In this document: positions 21,723 through 32,083 of the stretch, piece after piece
How positions within the stretch are numbered: position 1 is the stretch's first letter
How the letters are laid out: each line of letters opens with the position of its first letter
NCBI GenBank assembly: GCA_014706385.1
Contig: JACGZH010000001.1
Location: 1,860,001 to 1,924,000 of the forward strand
Source of the DNA: Phaffia rhodozyma
Taxonomy: Eukaryota > Basidiomycota > Tremellomycetes > Cystofilobasidiales > Mrakiaceae
Direction: 5' to 3'
Length of the DNA stretch: 64,000 nt
Program-made: the position numbers and the translations under genes
The notes under the pieces: model-generated
The model's input: the letters and a program-made list of their open reading frames with translations, nothing else
Database searches by the model: none
Told to the model about the DNA's origin: nothing

Positions 21723-22725
21723 ATGACTACCAGACTGTTCAACCTTGCTAGATCCACACGAAGACCTATCTTCCTCGGCCTAGCTACTTCGTCAGCACTC
21801 CTAACCGCATACGCGTTCACCGGCCGTCCTCTCCTCTTTGCCGAATCTGCTTCCTCGAACAGTGTACTACCTTCCTCAACGATCCCGGGGATTCCTTTTC
21901 AAGAACGACCGAAGCTATCCAAGGGGTCAGTGGTTCTGGATGAGAATGGAAAACCATGCAAGGCTAGTCGGATCTTATGTCCTGTGAGACTACAAATCCA
22001 TTCACGAGGACAAACCAGGCTGATTTCCTTGGTTCGGATGCCTCTAACGTCGTTAAAGATGTGTTCATCCTTGAAGTCATTCATGAATGCTGGCCCTAAA
22101 AAGTCTTCGACATCGAATTCGGATTCTTCTTCATCAGGGTCGCAAACTGTTGCCGCTACCGCCGCTGGCGGCGTAGGCGCCTCGATAGTAGGTTTGGGTG
22201 TTCGAACGGAGGAAGAGCTAGCGGCGCTTCGGAAGGACTGTCCGCCCGATATCGAGGAACTTGGCCGGTAAGCATCCAGTTTACCCTTTCCTTCCTTCCT
22301 TTGCTCTTCTTTCCTCATATCGCGAATGTTGTCTTGACTTTGTTTTGCTTCATGAATCTCTCCTTATCAATCTGTCCAATCCTAAACGACTCAGGTCTAC
22401 ATGGACGTTCCTTCACGCCATGTCAAGCTCTCTTCCCTCAACCGTTCCCTCCGAACTTCAGCCACATGTAACATCCCTTCTTATGTCGCTCACCCATCTG
22501 TATCCCTGCCCGCATTGTCGGTCAGACTTTGTGCGTTCCGTACGAGACGCAGGGGGTGAAGAATCTGTCCGAGAGGCCGCTCGGACGAGAGAAGGCGTGG
22601 AGAAGTGGTTGTGCGAGAGACACAACGAGGTGAACGGCAAGTTGGGCAAAGAGCCGTTTGACTGTGCGGCTGTGAGAGAAAGATGGAAAAACGGACCGAA
22701 GGATGGAAGATGTGATCTATGGTAA
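21723..22725 (+). CDS. ERV1: FAD-linked sulfhydryl oxidase of the mitochondrial disulfide relay
   Basis: Erv1/ALR reoxidises Mia40 in the mitochondrial intermembrane space. Three exons (21723-21962, 22059-22267, 22395-22725) give a 259-residue protein. The N-terminus is basic and then hydrophobic (FLGLATSSALLTAYAF), more membrane-anchor-like than usual for Erv1. Splicing of intron 1 creates GKPCKMCSSLKSFM, the shuttle CxxC. The core has TWTFLHAMSSSLP, the FAD-proximal CPHC in LYPCPHCRSDF, KWLCERHNEVNGKLGKEPFDC and the final tryptophan region. Intron 1 has a GC donor and a CTAAC branch site. ER-located Erv2 is the alternative, but the N-terminal CxxC and the ERHNEVNxKLGK block favour Erv1. Confidence 0.9.
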
Positions 22726-22898
22726 CTCTTTTCTCCTTTCTCTCCATCTCCCTTCTTATTCTTCATTCGCCTCTTCTGAACGTAAGTAGACGGATGCCAC
22801 AAGTACTACACACATCAAAGGAAGAAAGAGAGAATTACAACATGAAATCCATCACTGTAGAAGCGCAAACAGACAAGCCACAGCCCAAACAACCCCTC

Positions 22899-25140
22899 TC
22901 AAAGGGCCTCCTGATTCTTCCTAAACTTGGCATCAATCTCAACGGCCATTTTGAAACTTCCTAGTAAGCCTGTGAGTTGGATTTTCTCCGAACCTCCTAA
23001 CGAGAGCCGATGTCTAAGACAGCCATGTACAGACAGACAGATAGACATAATTTGCGTTAGACACAACCGAAACAAACCCTTCCAATATAACAAGAAGATG
23101 TCACAGAACAAAGTAGCACGTACTCGGTAGATGCAAGTTGATCCAACAGGTAGACCATCGCAGGCGGGCTGAGCTCTAATGAAGAGATGAATTCGTACGC
23201 GCCTATTACCAAGTCTTGAAGGGCCAGCCCTTTATCGGCCTTCAGAGCTTGGACGACTGTCAGAAGGTGAACCGTTAAGAAGTCAAAGGACAAGGCTCAA
23301 TATCAAGATCCGTTCTTTTGTAGTCTTTGCTCTGTTTATATTCTGTACAACAAGGAAGTGACGTACACTGGTAGCTCGTTGTGAATTCAGCAGTCATCAT
23401 GCTCTCGATGATCCTCCTGACATCTTCAGGGTGAGGTGTTCCTGTACACGCATATACAGCTGTTTCATCTACGACATCAAAAGCTGCATGGCAAGCCTTT
23501 AAGGAAGATAAGAGTTGGGTGAGACCGAACCAAGATATGAGCAAATAAGGATCACCGTGCGCTAAAGGAACGGATACAAAAGATAGAGACCGAACCTGTA
23601 GAACGTTGAGCGCTCGACGCATATCTCCTTTAGAGAGCTTCAGCAAAGCCGTCAGCCCTGAAGGGTCTAAGTTGACTCTGAATTGAAATCACACGCAGAA
23701 AGTCAAAGAGTTCACAATGAGCACTCAGCCAGAGAATAGGCAGTTGCGCGCCAGTAGAACACCGAGAACCTACTTTTCCTCCTCAACCACCACCTTTATT
23801 CGCTTCTCCACTTCGGGCATCGGCAGCGGACTAAATCTGAATCTAGTGCATCTGGACTGGATCGCCGGGGTGATTTTGTTCACGTAGTTACAGATGATGC
23901 AGAACCTAACATTCTTGGTGTACTGCTCGATCACTTTTTAAGATGAAGTTCATCCCAGATGATAGCATAATATCAATGAAGATCGAATGTTAGAATATTG
24001 GCTGTCCGACTGTGGCCCAAGAAAGGCGAGTAGAACTACGTACCTCGTCGAAGAGCGGCCTGGGCGGCGTTAGTCATCATATCGGCTTCATCGAGGATGA
24101 TTAACTTAAATCCTTTACTATAGAACCAAATACGAAAATCTCAATCTGTTAATGATCTGAGGGGTTCAAAGCAAAAGAAAAAAAAGAAGATTGGACCAAC
24201 CTGTATAAAGTTCTAGTGGAAGCAAAGTTCTTGATCTGCTCTCGGACAACGTCGATTCCTCGGTCATCCGACGCATTCAACTAGAACAGTTTCCGATAGA
24301 AAGAAAAACAAAGGATAATGGGTAAGCTTCTTATTCGCACTCAGTAACAATGAGAAAGAAGAACAGAAATCGACGCATTCAAATTGATGATCTGTGTGAG
24401 AACCTACCTCGAGAATATTTTTTCTGAAAGTCTGTCCATAGATCCTCCGAGCGACGGCCAGGATAGTACTTGTCTTTCCAGTTCCTGGAGGACCGTAGAA
24501 GAGTAGATGCGGCAGTCTCTGTTTTTCAATGAATTTCTCGACTATAGAACAAAAGAAGCAGGCGATCAACAATAAAGAATGAAGACGCATCTAAGCACTT
24601 TGAGTTCGGTCTACGAAGAGAAGAGAGAAGCGTTCCGTACTCGTGCTAGTGATCGACTGATGAGACACTACATCGTCCAATGTAACTGGTCGGTACTTCT
24701 CAACCCTAAAGCCAAAGAGAGCGAACGATGAAAAGCATATGATAGAACCGATCGTCGATAGTCAGCTCTACCGTCAGTAAGAGTTCGAGATCTCTGATAC
24801 TCTTTTTGTCTCTCAACCCTGGGACGCTGCACCCACAAGCTTTCTCTCCCGCACTGCTATGACAAAAAAAGAAATCAGAAACCCACCAAGGTAGATTGTC
24901 ATCGAAAGTAGTGGTACCATCAGCCGCCTTGCCTTTTCCTTTGACCGAGTTGGTAAGAGAGGCCGCAACTTTGGAAACATCGACCTTTGATCATGCCGTT
25001 CAAGATACATGGAGAAACGGATATCAGAATTCATTCCTCATCACTATCATCGATCTGACATATATAAGGATAAATCCTAAGGATAGACTTACAGGCTCGT
25101 CATCGACCTGAATAGGCTCACTCATCTCTATGTCGGACAT
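22899..25140 (-). CDS. RFC3: Replication factor C small subunit (yeast Rfc3 / human RFC5 type)
   Basis: AAA+ subunit of the clamp loader that places PCNA on primed DNA. Read from ATG 25140 (MSDIEMSEPIQVDDEP), then a spacer ending in DNLPW and WVEKYRPVTLDDVVSHQ, Walker A in LPHLLFYGPPGTGKTSTI, LNASDDRGIDVVREQIKNF, Walker B KLIILDEADMMTNAAQAAL, the SRC motif IQSRCTRFRFSPLP, GDMRRALNVLQ, TGTPHPEDVRRIIESMM, LQDLVIGAYEFIS and LLGSFKMAVEID. The stop is at 22899. The order and the TRxLYSKGF-like segment match yeast Rfc3 rather than Rfc2 or Rfc4. About nine introns. The upstream region carries a GACGC tandem with ACGCGT. Confidence 0.92.
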
Positions 25141-25572
25141 ATTTAAGCGCGAGAGATATCTATGCTGAAATAAAAAAAAAACACAAGCAAGACCGGAGAC
25201 AGTATCGATCAGGAAGGAAAAGAGGAAGATGGACCGATAGGATGAGGAGAATGAGAGAATGGGAGAACGAAAAAAGACGGTCAAATGAGTTTTTCCATAT
25301 TCAATGCGCCGACGTGACGCGACGCGACGCGTCACATCATCGTCATACACACAGGCGCTTTCTGTTCTCTCTGTTTTTTCTTTTCTTGATCGTCGGATCC
25401 TTACAATGATTGCTTACGATGTCTGTACTATTCAGCGCAAGTGCCGGGGTTTGCCCAAGATGTTTCGACAGGACGATTCCTGACTGCATTTATAAAATCG
25501 AGATACAACATGATATATTTTGCCTTACTTTTCACACACTGCAAATCCACTCTATGAAAGCTTTCCCTCTAT
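25141..25572. other. Intergenic region upstream of RFC3
   Basis: About 430 bases between the RFC3 start and the MET14 stop on the same strand. It contains the GACGC/ACGCGT element described separately and AT-rich sequence further on. No gene is seen. Confidence 0.45.
25316..25334. promoter_or_regulatory. GACGC tandem with ACGCGT box upstream of RFC3
   Basis: The sequence GACGCGACGCGACGCGTCA lies about 180 bases upstream of the RFC3 start codon. It contains a perfect ACGCGT core and overlapping CGCG units. DNA-replication genes in ascomycetes are classic MBF targets through ACGCGT, so a G1/S control element is a reasonable inference. Confidence 0.5.
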
Positions 25573-26685
25573 CTAAGCCTTGACAATACCCTTGGCCTGC
25601 AAGTACTCAGTGATCTGTCGAACGGCACCCTCAACATCAACCTTGTCGGTCTCGATTCTGATCTCGGCAGCCTCAGGAGCCTCGTAGGGGGCGCTGATTC
25701 CGGTAAACTCCTTGATCTCACCAGCTCGGGCCTTCTTGTAGAGTCCCTTAGGGTCTCGGGCCTCAACAACAGAGATTGGGGCATCTACAAAGACCTCGAT
25801 GAACGGTATCGGGGGGTTGGCAGTCTCGTGCAGCTTTCGGGCAAGATCTCGGTCAGACTTGTCTGTTTTGAAAATCATATCGAAATAGAGAAAGAAGCTA
25901 GGTCAGTATACTCCAAGATAGAATAACATATCGCAAGGCAGACGAAAGAAGAGGAAGATAGGTCAGGACGAACAAGGCGAGATGAAAGCGGTGACGGTGA
26001 TGGTGGAAGACTGAGAAAACAGAAGAGAGACCTGTTTGAAAAGAATATAGAGAAGAAAAGACTCTTAAACACGACATGTACTTGAGAAACAAAGCGCAAA
26101 GAGCACTGGTCAAGGTGAGCATACCTCTCCAATTCGTCGAATGTTCTCCTCTCGGTCCTTGGGTCCGAATCCGAGATCCTGAGGCGCGATGAGAGAGCCG
26201 AATACTCTAGTTAGCGCCTTGACAAACCAGATAAATAACCAAAAAAAAAACGGAATTGAGACCAACCTTGTTCAAACCGAATCGGATGTTATCTCCGTCG
26301 AGTCGGAAGGCGTGAAGCTTGAGGTGAAGGAGGTGCTGCTCGAGAGCGGTAGCGATAGTGGACTACAGTGTTTGATTGCCGCCGATAAGGAAGCGAAGAA
26401 TATAAAGAAGGCATAGATTACAACCGAGAGTACGAACCAAAACCATGTTGGCGATTACTAGCATAAAACAAGCTGACCTTTCCACTGGCGCTAAGACCGG
26501 TGAGCCAAATGGTGGCTCCCTGCTGGCCAAGAAGCTCGGCTCGCTCCTCGGTAGAGACGGCTGAAAAAAAAAGAAGGAAAAAGATGAAGTTGAGTCAGCA
26601 GGATGATGGGGGACAGCGCAGTGATGGGATCCTCAGACAACCGAGAGAACTAACCTCCAGGATGGAAGGTAATGTTAGTGGCCAT
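25573..26685 (-). CDS. MET14: Adenylylsulfate (APS) kinase
   Basis: Phosphorylates adenylylsulfate to PAPS in sulfate assimilation. Starts at ATG 26685 ([10 protein letters not shown]), followed by [20 protein letters not shown] and the P-loop GLSASGKSTIATAL. Then come [31 protein letters not shown], an intron-interrupted middle, and the C-terminal block [20 protein letters not shown] with [17 protein letters not shown] and [13 protein letters not shown]. The last exon runs uninterrupted to TAG at 25573-25575 (QAKGIVKA). About 200 residues, the normal size for the single-domain fungal kinase. All substrate-binding motifs seem intact. Divergent from TRM82 with about 280 bases between starts. 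Confidence 0.95.
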
Positions 26686-26961
26686 TATGAGAAGGTGTCT
26701 GAATGTATATACGTGTGTGTCTGATGGTCGACGAGATGAAGATGATAGAAGCGAGAAAGAAAGAAGAACACATTCATTCCATCTTGCTTGTAAAAAAGAA
26801 TAATTTGATCGGATTCGTATGAATGGCGTATTTCAGTGGGAAGGGTTGAGGTGAGTAGCGTTAGTAACTGCTTAACCGGTTAGTAACCCAACATGGTGAC
26901 TTCAAAATATTAGCAAAAAAACCCATGCTATCCATCCCATCCTGACCCATCCATCCATACC

Positions 26962-29174
26962 ATGCCGTTCTATCCTCTTCTCAATCTCACAGCTACCCCG
27001 GACGCACTCTACTTGTCCTCCGGACCGGACATCGTGTCGTTTGATCCGGATACAGGCCATGCCCTCGCCACCACTTCTGGGCTTGAACCCACCGCAGACA
27101 GTCACAGCGGCCTCGTTCGGAATTTGGCTGTGTCGACTGATGGCAAGTGGGTCGCCTCGTTCGCCGATGACAAGGCGTTGAAGGTATGGGAAGTGTCTGA
27201 AGACAAAAAGACTCTCAGGCTGGCAAGCACTAGGTGAGGTTTGATTCCTGTGTTTCAGCTGTGTTTTTCTCTTTCGAACCGGTATCCTTACACGAAGGTC
27301 ATCTTCTACTTTTCGAACGCGTCTTCAGGTCTATGTTCAAGAAGATTGCGACCCTTGGTTTCACTAAAGACAACAGTATTCTCATCGGAGACAAGCTGGG
27401 TGATGCATTCCGGTATGTTTGTCGTCCGCTTCGTGTTTCTTGGTATTCCTTTCTACATTTCGATCAAACATGTCAACTGAAGTTTGGTACGTCGACCTTG
27501 GTGTGTTTCCTTTGGATAGCTACCCTCTTCACCCGAAGCAGGATGCCGAGACGGTCGAGGCTCGAAAGAAGTTCGACATCCATGCGGATCCAGCATTGAA
27601 CCCTGACGCAACGCTGATCCTCGGTAAGCCTCGATCATGACTGTTTTCTCCCTTCGAAATATTCCTTGTTTATGTAACTGATGAAGCTCTGCATCCTATC
27701 CATCATAGGCCACACATCCCCTATCACGTCCCTCTTTTTGACTCCGGACGAGCAGTACGTTGTGACATCTGATCGAGATGAACACATCCGAATCTCAAGA
27801 TATCCCCAAGGTTTCGTCGCCGAGCGTTTCATTCTCGGACACAAAAAGTCAGTACATCCTGTTCGTTCTTACTATGTGACGCGATCAATTTCCATTAACG
27901 ACGCACCTCATCCCCGACCATTCAGATTCATCTCTTCCCTTCTCAAACTTTCCACTTTGCCCCTTCTTCTCTCTGCCGGCGGAGATTCCTCTATTCATGT
28001 CTGGTCATTCCCTGCAGGCGAGCTCCAAACCACAATCCCTATCCTCGAGACAGTCCGACCTTTCATCACTGTTTTCCCTCCCAAACGATACGGTCGAAAA
28101 CGGGACGGAGTCGAGAGTCGACAGGAAAGGTTGCCTGACAATGAAGGTCTCGTCGTTACCAAGATGGTTGAGGTTGGCTCCAGAGTTGTGTTCCTTTCCC
28201 TTGGGTATGTGTTCTTGCTCTTCTATTCTGCTCTATCTTCTATATCTTCTCTTGCTAACGACGTGCTTGCTTATGATTCTCTCTGGCAGAGCGACTGCGC
28301 TCTTCTCGATACCGATCACTGATGACATGGCTACAGATCAGACTGTATCTGTACTCGAATTCAACCGACCCGTGCTCGATTTCACCCCTCGCTCGTCTTC
28401 TACTTTACTCGTCTCTTTGGATGAAGTCGACCAGGATTCCATCGGCTTGCACGCTGTCGATCTTTCGACCGAGACCGTTCGTTCTTTTGCTGTTCCTCTC
28501 TTTTGAATCAACAATATCCAACGACTGATGTTCCCTCCTTTTGTTTGACGGATCACAAATCCACAAACATCAAACAGTGGTCGAAACTTTCTGAACCTGA
28601 TGAGTTCCTCAAGACTATTCTCTCCCAACCCACACCCTCCAACCCTCTCCCACTCGAGACGTCTGCTTCTAGTTCAAACAACGGGAAGGGAAAAGGGAAA
28701 GACGAGAGATCGAAAGGAGGAGCCGGCTTGAATTTGTATCAGCCCTTGGTGGAGTTACCAAAGTGGCCTGCTGAGCCTGTGGGAGAGGACGAGGATGAAA
28801 AGATCGTCGAGGATCAGGTTAGTCGTTCTTCTCCCTCTTGTTTTTCTCTTTGCCCTCTTTCGATCTGACGCTGATTCCACACGTTTTTCCTCTCTTTCGC
28901 TCGGTCTTTTCTTCTTCTTCTTCTTCTTCTCTTACAGGACCGGATCACAAAGAAAGAACTTGGACGAAGAAAAAACAACGGCGGGAAAGCCAGTTCAGCT
29001 CTACTCAAGAAACTCCCTCGTTCTACCGAACCTTCTGCCCTTCCTACTTCTACCTCTGATTCTACCCCTACCCCTTCCGCTATTGAGGAGGCTGTGACAG
29101 TGGCGAATGAACCGGCAAAACGCGCAAAGGTCGAGCACGAAGACGTCGATGAGGCAGAGTCGGTCAACGCATGA
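26962..29174 (+). CDS. TRM82: WD40 subunit of tRNA (guanine-N7) methyltransferase
   Basis: Non-catalytic partner of Trm8 for m7G46 in tRNA. Starts at ATG 26962 (MPFYPLLNLTATPDALYLSS). WD-type repeats include RNLAVSTDGKWVASFADDK with LKVWE, KKIATLGFTKDNSILIGDKLGDAF, HTSPITSLFLTPDEQYVVTS and DRDEHIRISRYPQGFVAERF followed by LGHKKFISSLL and LLSAGGDSSIHVWSFPAGEL. The DRDEHIRxSRYPQ block is the Trm82/WDR4 signature. Late exons hold FNRPVLDFTPRSSSTLLVSL and a lysine-rich, disordered tail ending EDVDEAESVNA (TGA 29172-29174). At least seven introns, one with a CTT repeat near 28911. Convergent with the CYSTM gene, about 325 bases apart. Confidence 0.9.
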
Positions 29175-29499
29175 TCGATATAAATGTATACCAGTCTTCC
29201 TCTTTCTCGCTGTCTTGATCGAACGCAGGCCCTGCGTGATCGAAAGGAGATGTACGGGATGGAATAGAAAAGGAAAGATCAACAAGAGCTCGGTGGATAT
29301 TTGAGAAAGACACATAGGAGGGAAGCGTAAAGAGAGAGAAGACAAAAAAAGGCATTCAAGCATTGATAAATAAAACCCTCGACTGGAATACATCGGCACA
29401 TAAGAAGACGCAAAACCTAAAAAGGGGGCGCAAGCGAGCATCCGTTTGTTTAAGATGATCGAATGGTGGATCGAAAAGAATAGAAAGCAAAAGACGAAA
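29175..29499. other. Convergent 3' intergenic region TRM82 / CYSTM gene
   Basis: About 325 bases, purine-rich on the plus strand, with no recognised gene. A long minus-strand open frame crosses it but is unsupported, because splicing of the CYSTM gene explains the coding part. Confidence 0.4.
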
Positions 29500-30918
29500 T
29501 TAAAACAACGCGTCGCAACACAACTCCTCAGCGCCTGCGAACGTTCGACCCATTCAGAGAACAAACAGAAAAAGAGAAAGAGAAAACCCATGGTGAGCAT
29601 ATCTGTGTTTCTCCACTCAAGTTCACACGAGCAGAGAGATTTAAAGGACGAACAGCAGCAGCAGAGACATCCGGCCAAGCAGGCCATGCATCCACCTCCA
29701 CCACCACTCTGCTTCTGAGGCTGCTGGACATAGACCTAAGATAAAGCCCGATGCCAAAAATTGCATTAAAATGTAGAAAGGCCGGGTGCGGTTATGAATA
29801 TCTAGTATAGTACATCAAAGCCTACACGCAAGATTTCTAAAGAACAGACAAACCTGTTGAGGAGGAGCTTGGGGCTCTGTAAAGGCAAATACAAAACGCA
29901 ATTAGGCTGGTTCAAAAAACAAAATTCAAATCTGGCTGGTTTATGGCGTAGCGTATCAGAGGAAGAAGGACGAACGGTAGCTGGGAATTGACGAAGAAGT
30001 ATAAGGCGAATCAGTGATTTATCGAGAGAGAATAGATGAAGACGGAACGGGAACTGACTATTCTGATAATTTTTGCATCCAATGAGCCGTTCATTCGTCC
30101 ATCCGTCCATGATCAAAAGGACACAAAGATCAGCAAGCTCTTATGGAGCTTCATTCATCTTTTTAACTTCCTCGACTTCCGCTCCTGCTCATTCATCGGA
30201 TCGCTTGAATTCAGTACAGATAGACTCACGCTGCTGAGGGGGTTGACCGTAACCGCCCTGCTGGGGAGGGTAGTATCCACCCTGCTGTTGGGGATATCCG
30301 CCTTGTTGAGGGTATCCTCCCTGCTGATGTCCACCCTGCTGCTGCTGTTCGGTCGATTGCAAAGGTTGTGAGGAGAGGAGGACGAATCAAGGAGGATGTA
30401 CGATTCATTTTTGAAAGAATCAGTCGTGACAAAACAAAACACAGTGGTAAGGTTTGAGTCCAGGTCCAGACAACAAGACAAGGCACATCTTATCCGGAAC
30501 ATCCCTCAACCGGATTGATCTTCCCAATCGAGGGACGGGAGAGAAGGTGCAACAAGGTTATGTATCAAGAAAGAAGGACGAACAGGGTATCCTCCTTGCT
30601 GGTTTCCGTCTGTAAGAGGAAATGCCAAAATGAGGCCGATTAAATAAAGAACACGCGTACGCGATCAGAAAATCTCAATCTGAGAAACAGGATCAAGAGG
30701 GCATATGGAAGAACACGTACAGTACTGATAGGGACAGAAAGAAACACGGCAACAAAGGTGAACGAGGCGATGCCAAAAAAAGAATTGAGAAACAAAAATA
30801 GAGGGAGAGGAAGGATCCATCAATACGACCGAATCTGTTCTATTGAGCAATGTCGGACGATCGAACGAATCGAAAGGTCCATGAGTAGATCACGAGCACT
30901 TACGTCCTTGGCAGACAT
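29500..30918 (-). CDS. Cysteine-rich tail-anchored CYSTM protein, seven exons including a 4-nt exon
   Basis: Spliced product of 99 residues. Exons are 30904-30918 (MSAKD), 30721-30724 (4 nt), 30584-30609, 30230-30344, 29854-29876, 29654-29735 and 29500-29534, total 300 nt with all phases consistent. The N-terminus becomes MSAKDYYGNQQGGYP, followed by a QGGYPQQ-type repeat region. The C-terminus is GGGGGCMACLAGCLCCCCAE with a final ELCCDALF, the CYSTM (cysteine-rich transmembrane) signature, palmitoylation-prone in this family and linked to stress tolerance. The 4-nt exon TACT is needed to keep the frame and is flanked by a CAG acceptor and a GTACGT donor. Two donors are GTTCGT. The exon 4 acceptor is a CAG tandem, so one or more glutamines may vary. 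Confidence 0.85.
30721..30724 (-). other. 4-nucleotide microexon of the CYSTM gene
   Basis: The minus-strand text reads ...CCCTATCAG, then TACT, then GTACGTGTTC.... Inclusion converts MSAKD plus an out-of-frame exon 3 into MSAKDYYGNQQGGYP, a normal start for this family. The flanking introns are 179 nt (30725-30903) and 111 nt (30610-30720). Confidence 0.75.
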
Positions 30919-31484
30919 GAGTATGAGAGAGAAAGGATGGGACTACAAGTGAATGTGTAGGATGGTGAGTGGATGTTGAGTGTTCGCTTACGGGATGGGA
31001 GCAAGGCGCACAGGTAAATCGACCGAGGATGCGTCAGTGAGCATCGAATGGCATATCAGGCTGATGTCAGTCTCAACGATGTCAGCCTCAATTCCCACGT
31101 TCTCCTTCTCTTCTTACATCTTCCTTTCTGCCCTTCAACATCATACCTTTGAACCCTGGACACGGTTTATCTGATCCTTTATATTCCCCCATACATTTCC
31201 TTGAGCATGATTATAAAAACGCCTCAGAAGAGTCAAAATGCAAGTCCATTTTATCTGCGCGTTCGAATGATTATCGTTTCAGAGAGCGCTCTCTCTGCTT
31301 TGCACTCCTCGTTCGTTTCAGTCGCTCATGGTCTCAAACTAACACTTGAATCTTGGGCCACTTGACATGCGCTCTGATCTGTTTCGCCAGGTCCCTTCGC
31401 CCAAGGTGAGCTTAAATAAGCTTCGTATTTCTCTAAATCGGAACGTGTATTCGTCCGAGGCCACCTTTATGTGGTGGTTCGCGC
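30919..31484. other. Divergent intergenic region, CYSTM gene / small membrane protein
   Basis: About 565 bases between two start codons. A 13-codon open stretch starting at ATG 31359 and ending in an AAG/GTGAGC donor-like site hints at a 5' exon, but it does not join in frame to the downstream gene. No motif is recognised with confidence. Confidence 0.35.
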
Positions 31485-31842
31485 ATGTCTGACTTGAACT
31501 TGAACCTAACTGGGCTCGCCGGGTTGGGTCGAAAGACGTTGGTCATGCCTATAGCAGCTTTTTCCATGGCTATTCTCTTGACAACATGTATGCCTTTGTT
31601 TAGTCCTCTGGCATGGTAGTCCTTTGTTCATGCTGATCTTTTCCTTCCCTTTTGTTCTTTCTCACTTTCGTCATGCATCAGATATTCACTTCTCACGGAA
31701 CCACGCTAGGGCTTCCCAAAAACGCGTCAGACAGTCCAAACTAGATGAGCTGGCTGATCCAATAACCGTAGAGACTGGCGATCCGTCCAGAGGTCTTTCA
31801 GCCAGACAAAAGAGGCGGAGAGAAGCTGGAGTCGATAGCTAG
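31485..31842 (+). CDS. Small single-pass membrane protein of unknown function
   Basis: Two exons (31485-31589 and 31682-31842) joined by a 92-nt intron (GTATGC donor, ATCAG acceptor) give about 87 residues. It begins MSDLNLNLTGLAGLGRKTL, has one hydrophobic segment (VMPIAAFSMAILLTTYIHF), and ends in a basic, charged tail (RASQKRVRQSKLDELADP, then a final RQKRRREAGVDS). Size and layout resemble small mitochondrial inner-membrane assembly factors, but I do not recognise the family. The intron restores an uninterrupted membrane helix, which supports the model. Convergent with PRE6, about 240 bases apart. Confidence 0.65.
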
Positions 31843-32083
31843 ATCTCCGGTCCAGACCGGTCTGGTTTAGTTTGGTCTCTTTATCTCTCTATTTTCCCTG
31901 TCGGAACATCTATTGTTCACGCTGTACATATGTCTTGATCTAAATCACACTATTTCTCTTACAGAGTATTCACTACAAGACGCACATCTCGATATGAACG
32001 AATTCTAAGTATACAATTAAAAAGCATGATCATATCCTTCCGTCTTCTCTGAAGCCCGTGTCGTCTCGCGTAAGGTTCAACGT

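Noticed and set aside
29001..29687. Long minus-strand open frame containing the cysteine-rich segment and running into TRM82
   Set aside because: It is intron read-through. Splicing at a GTTCGT donor to the AEELCCDALF exon gives a complete CYSTM protein.
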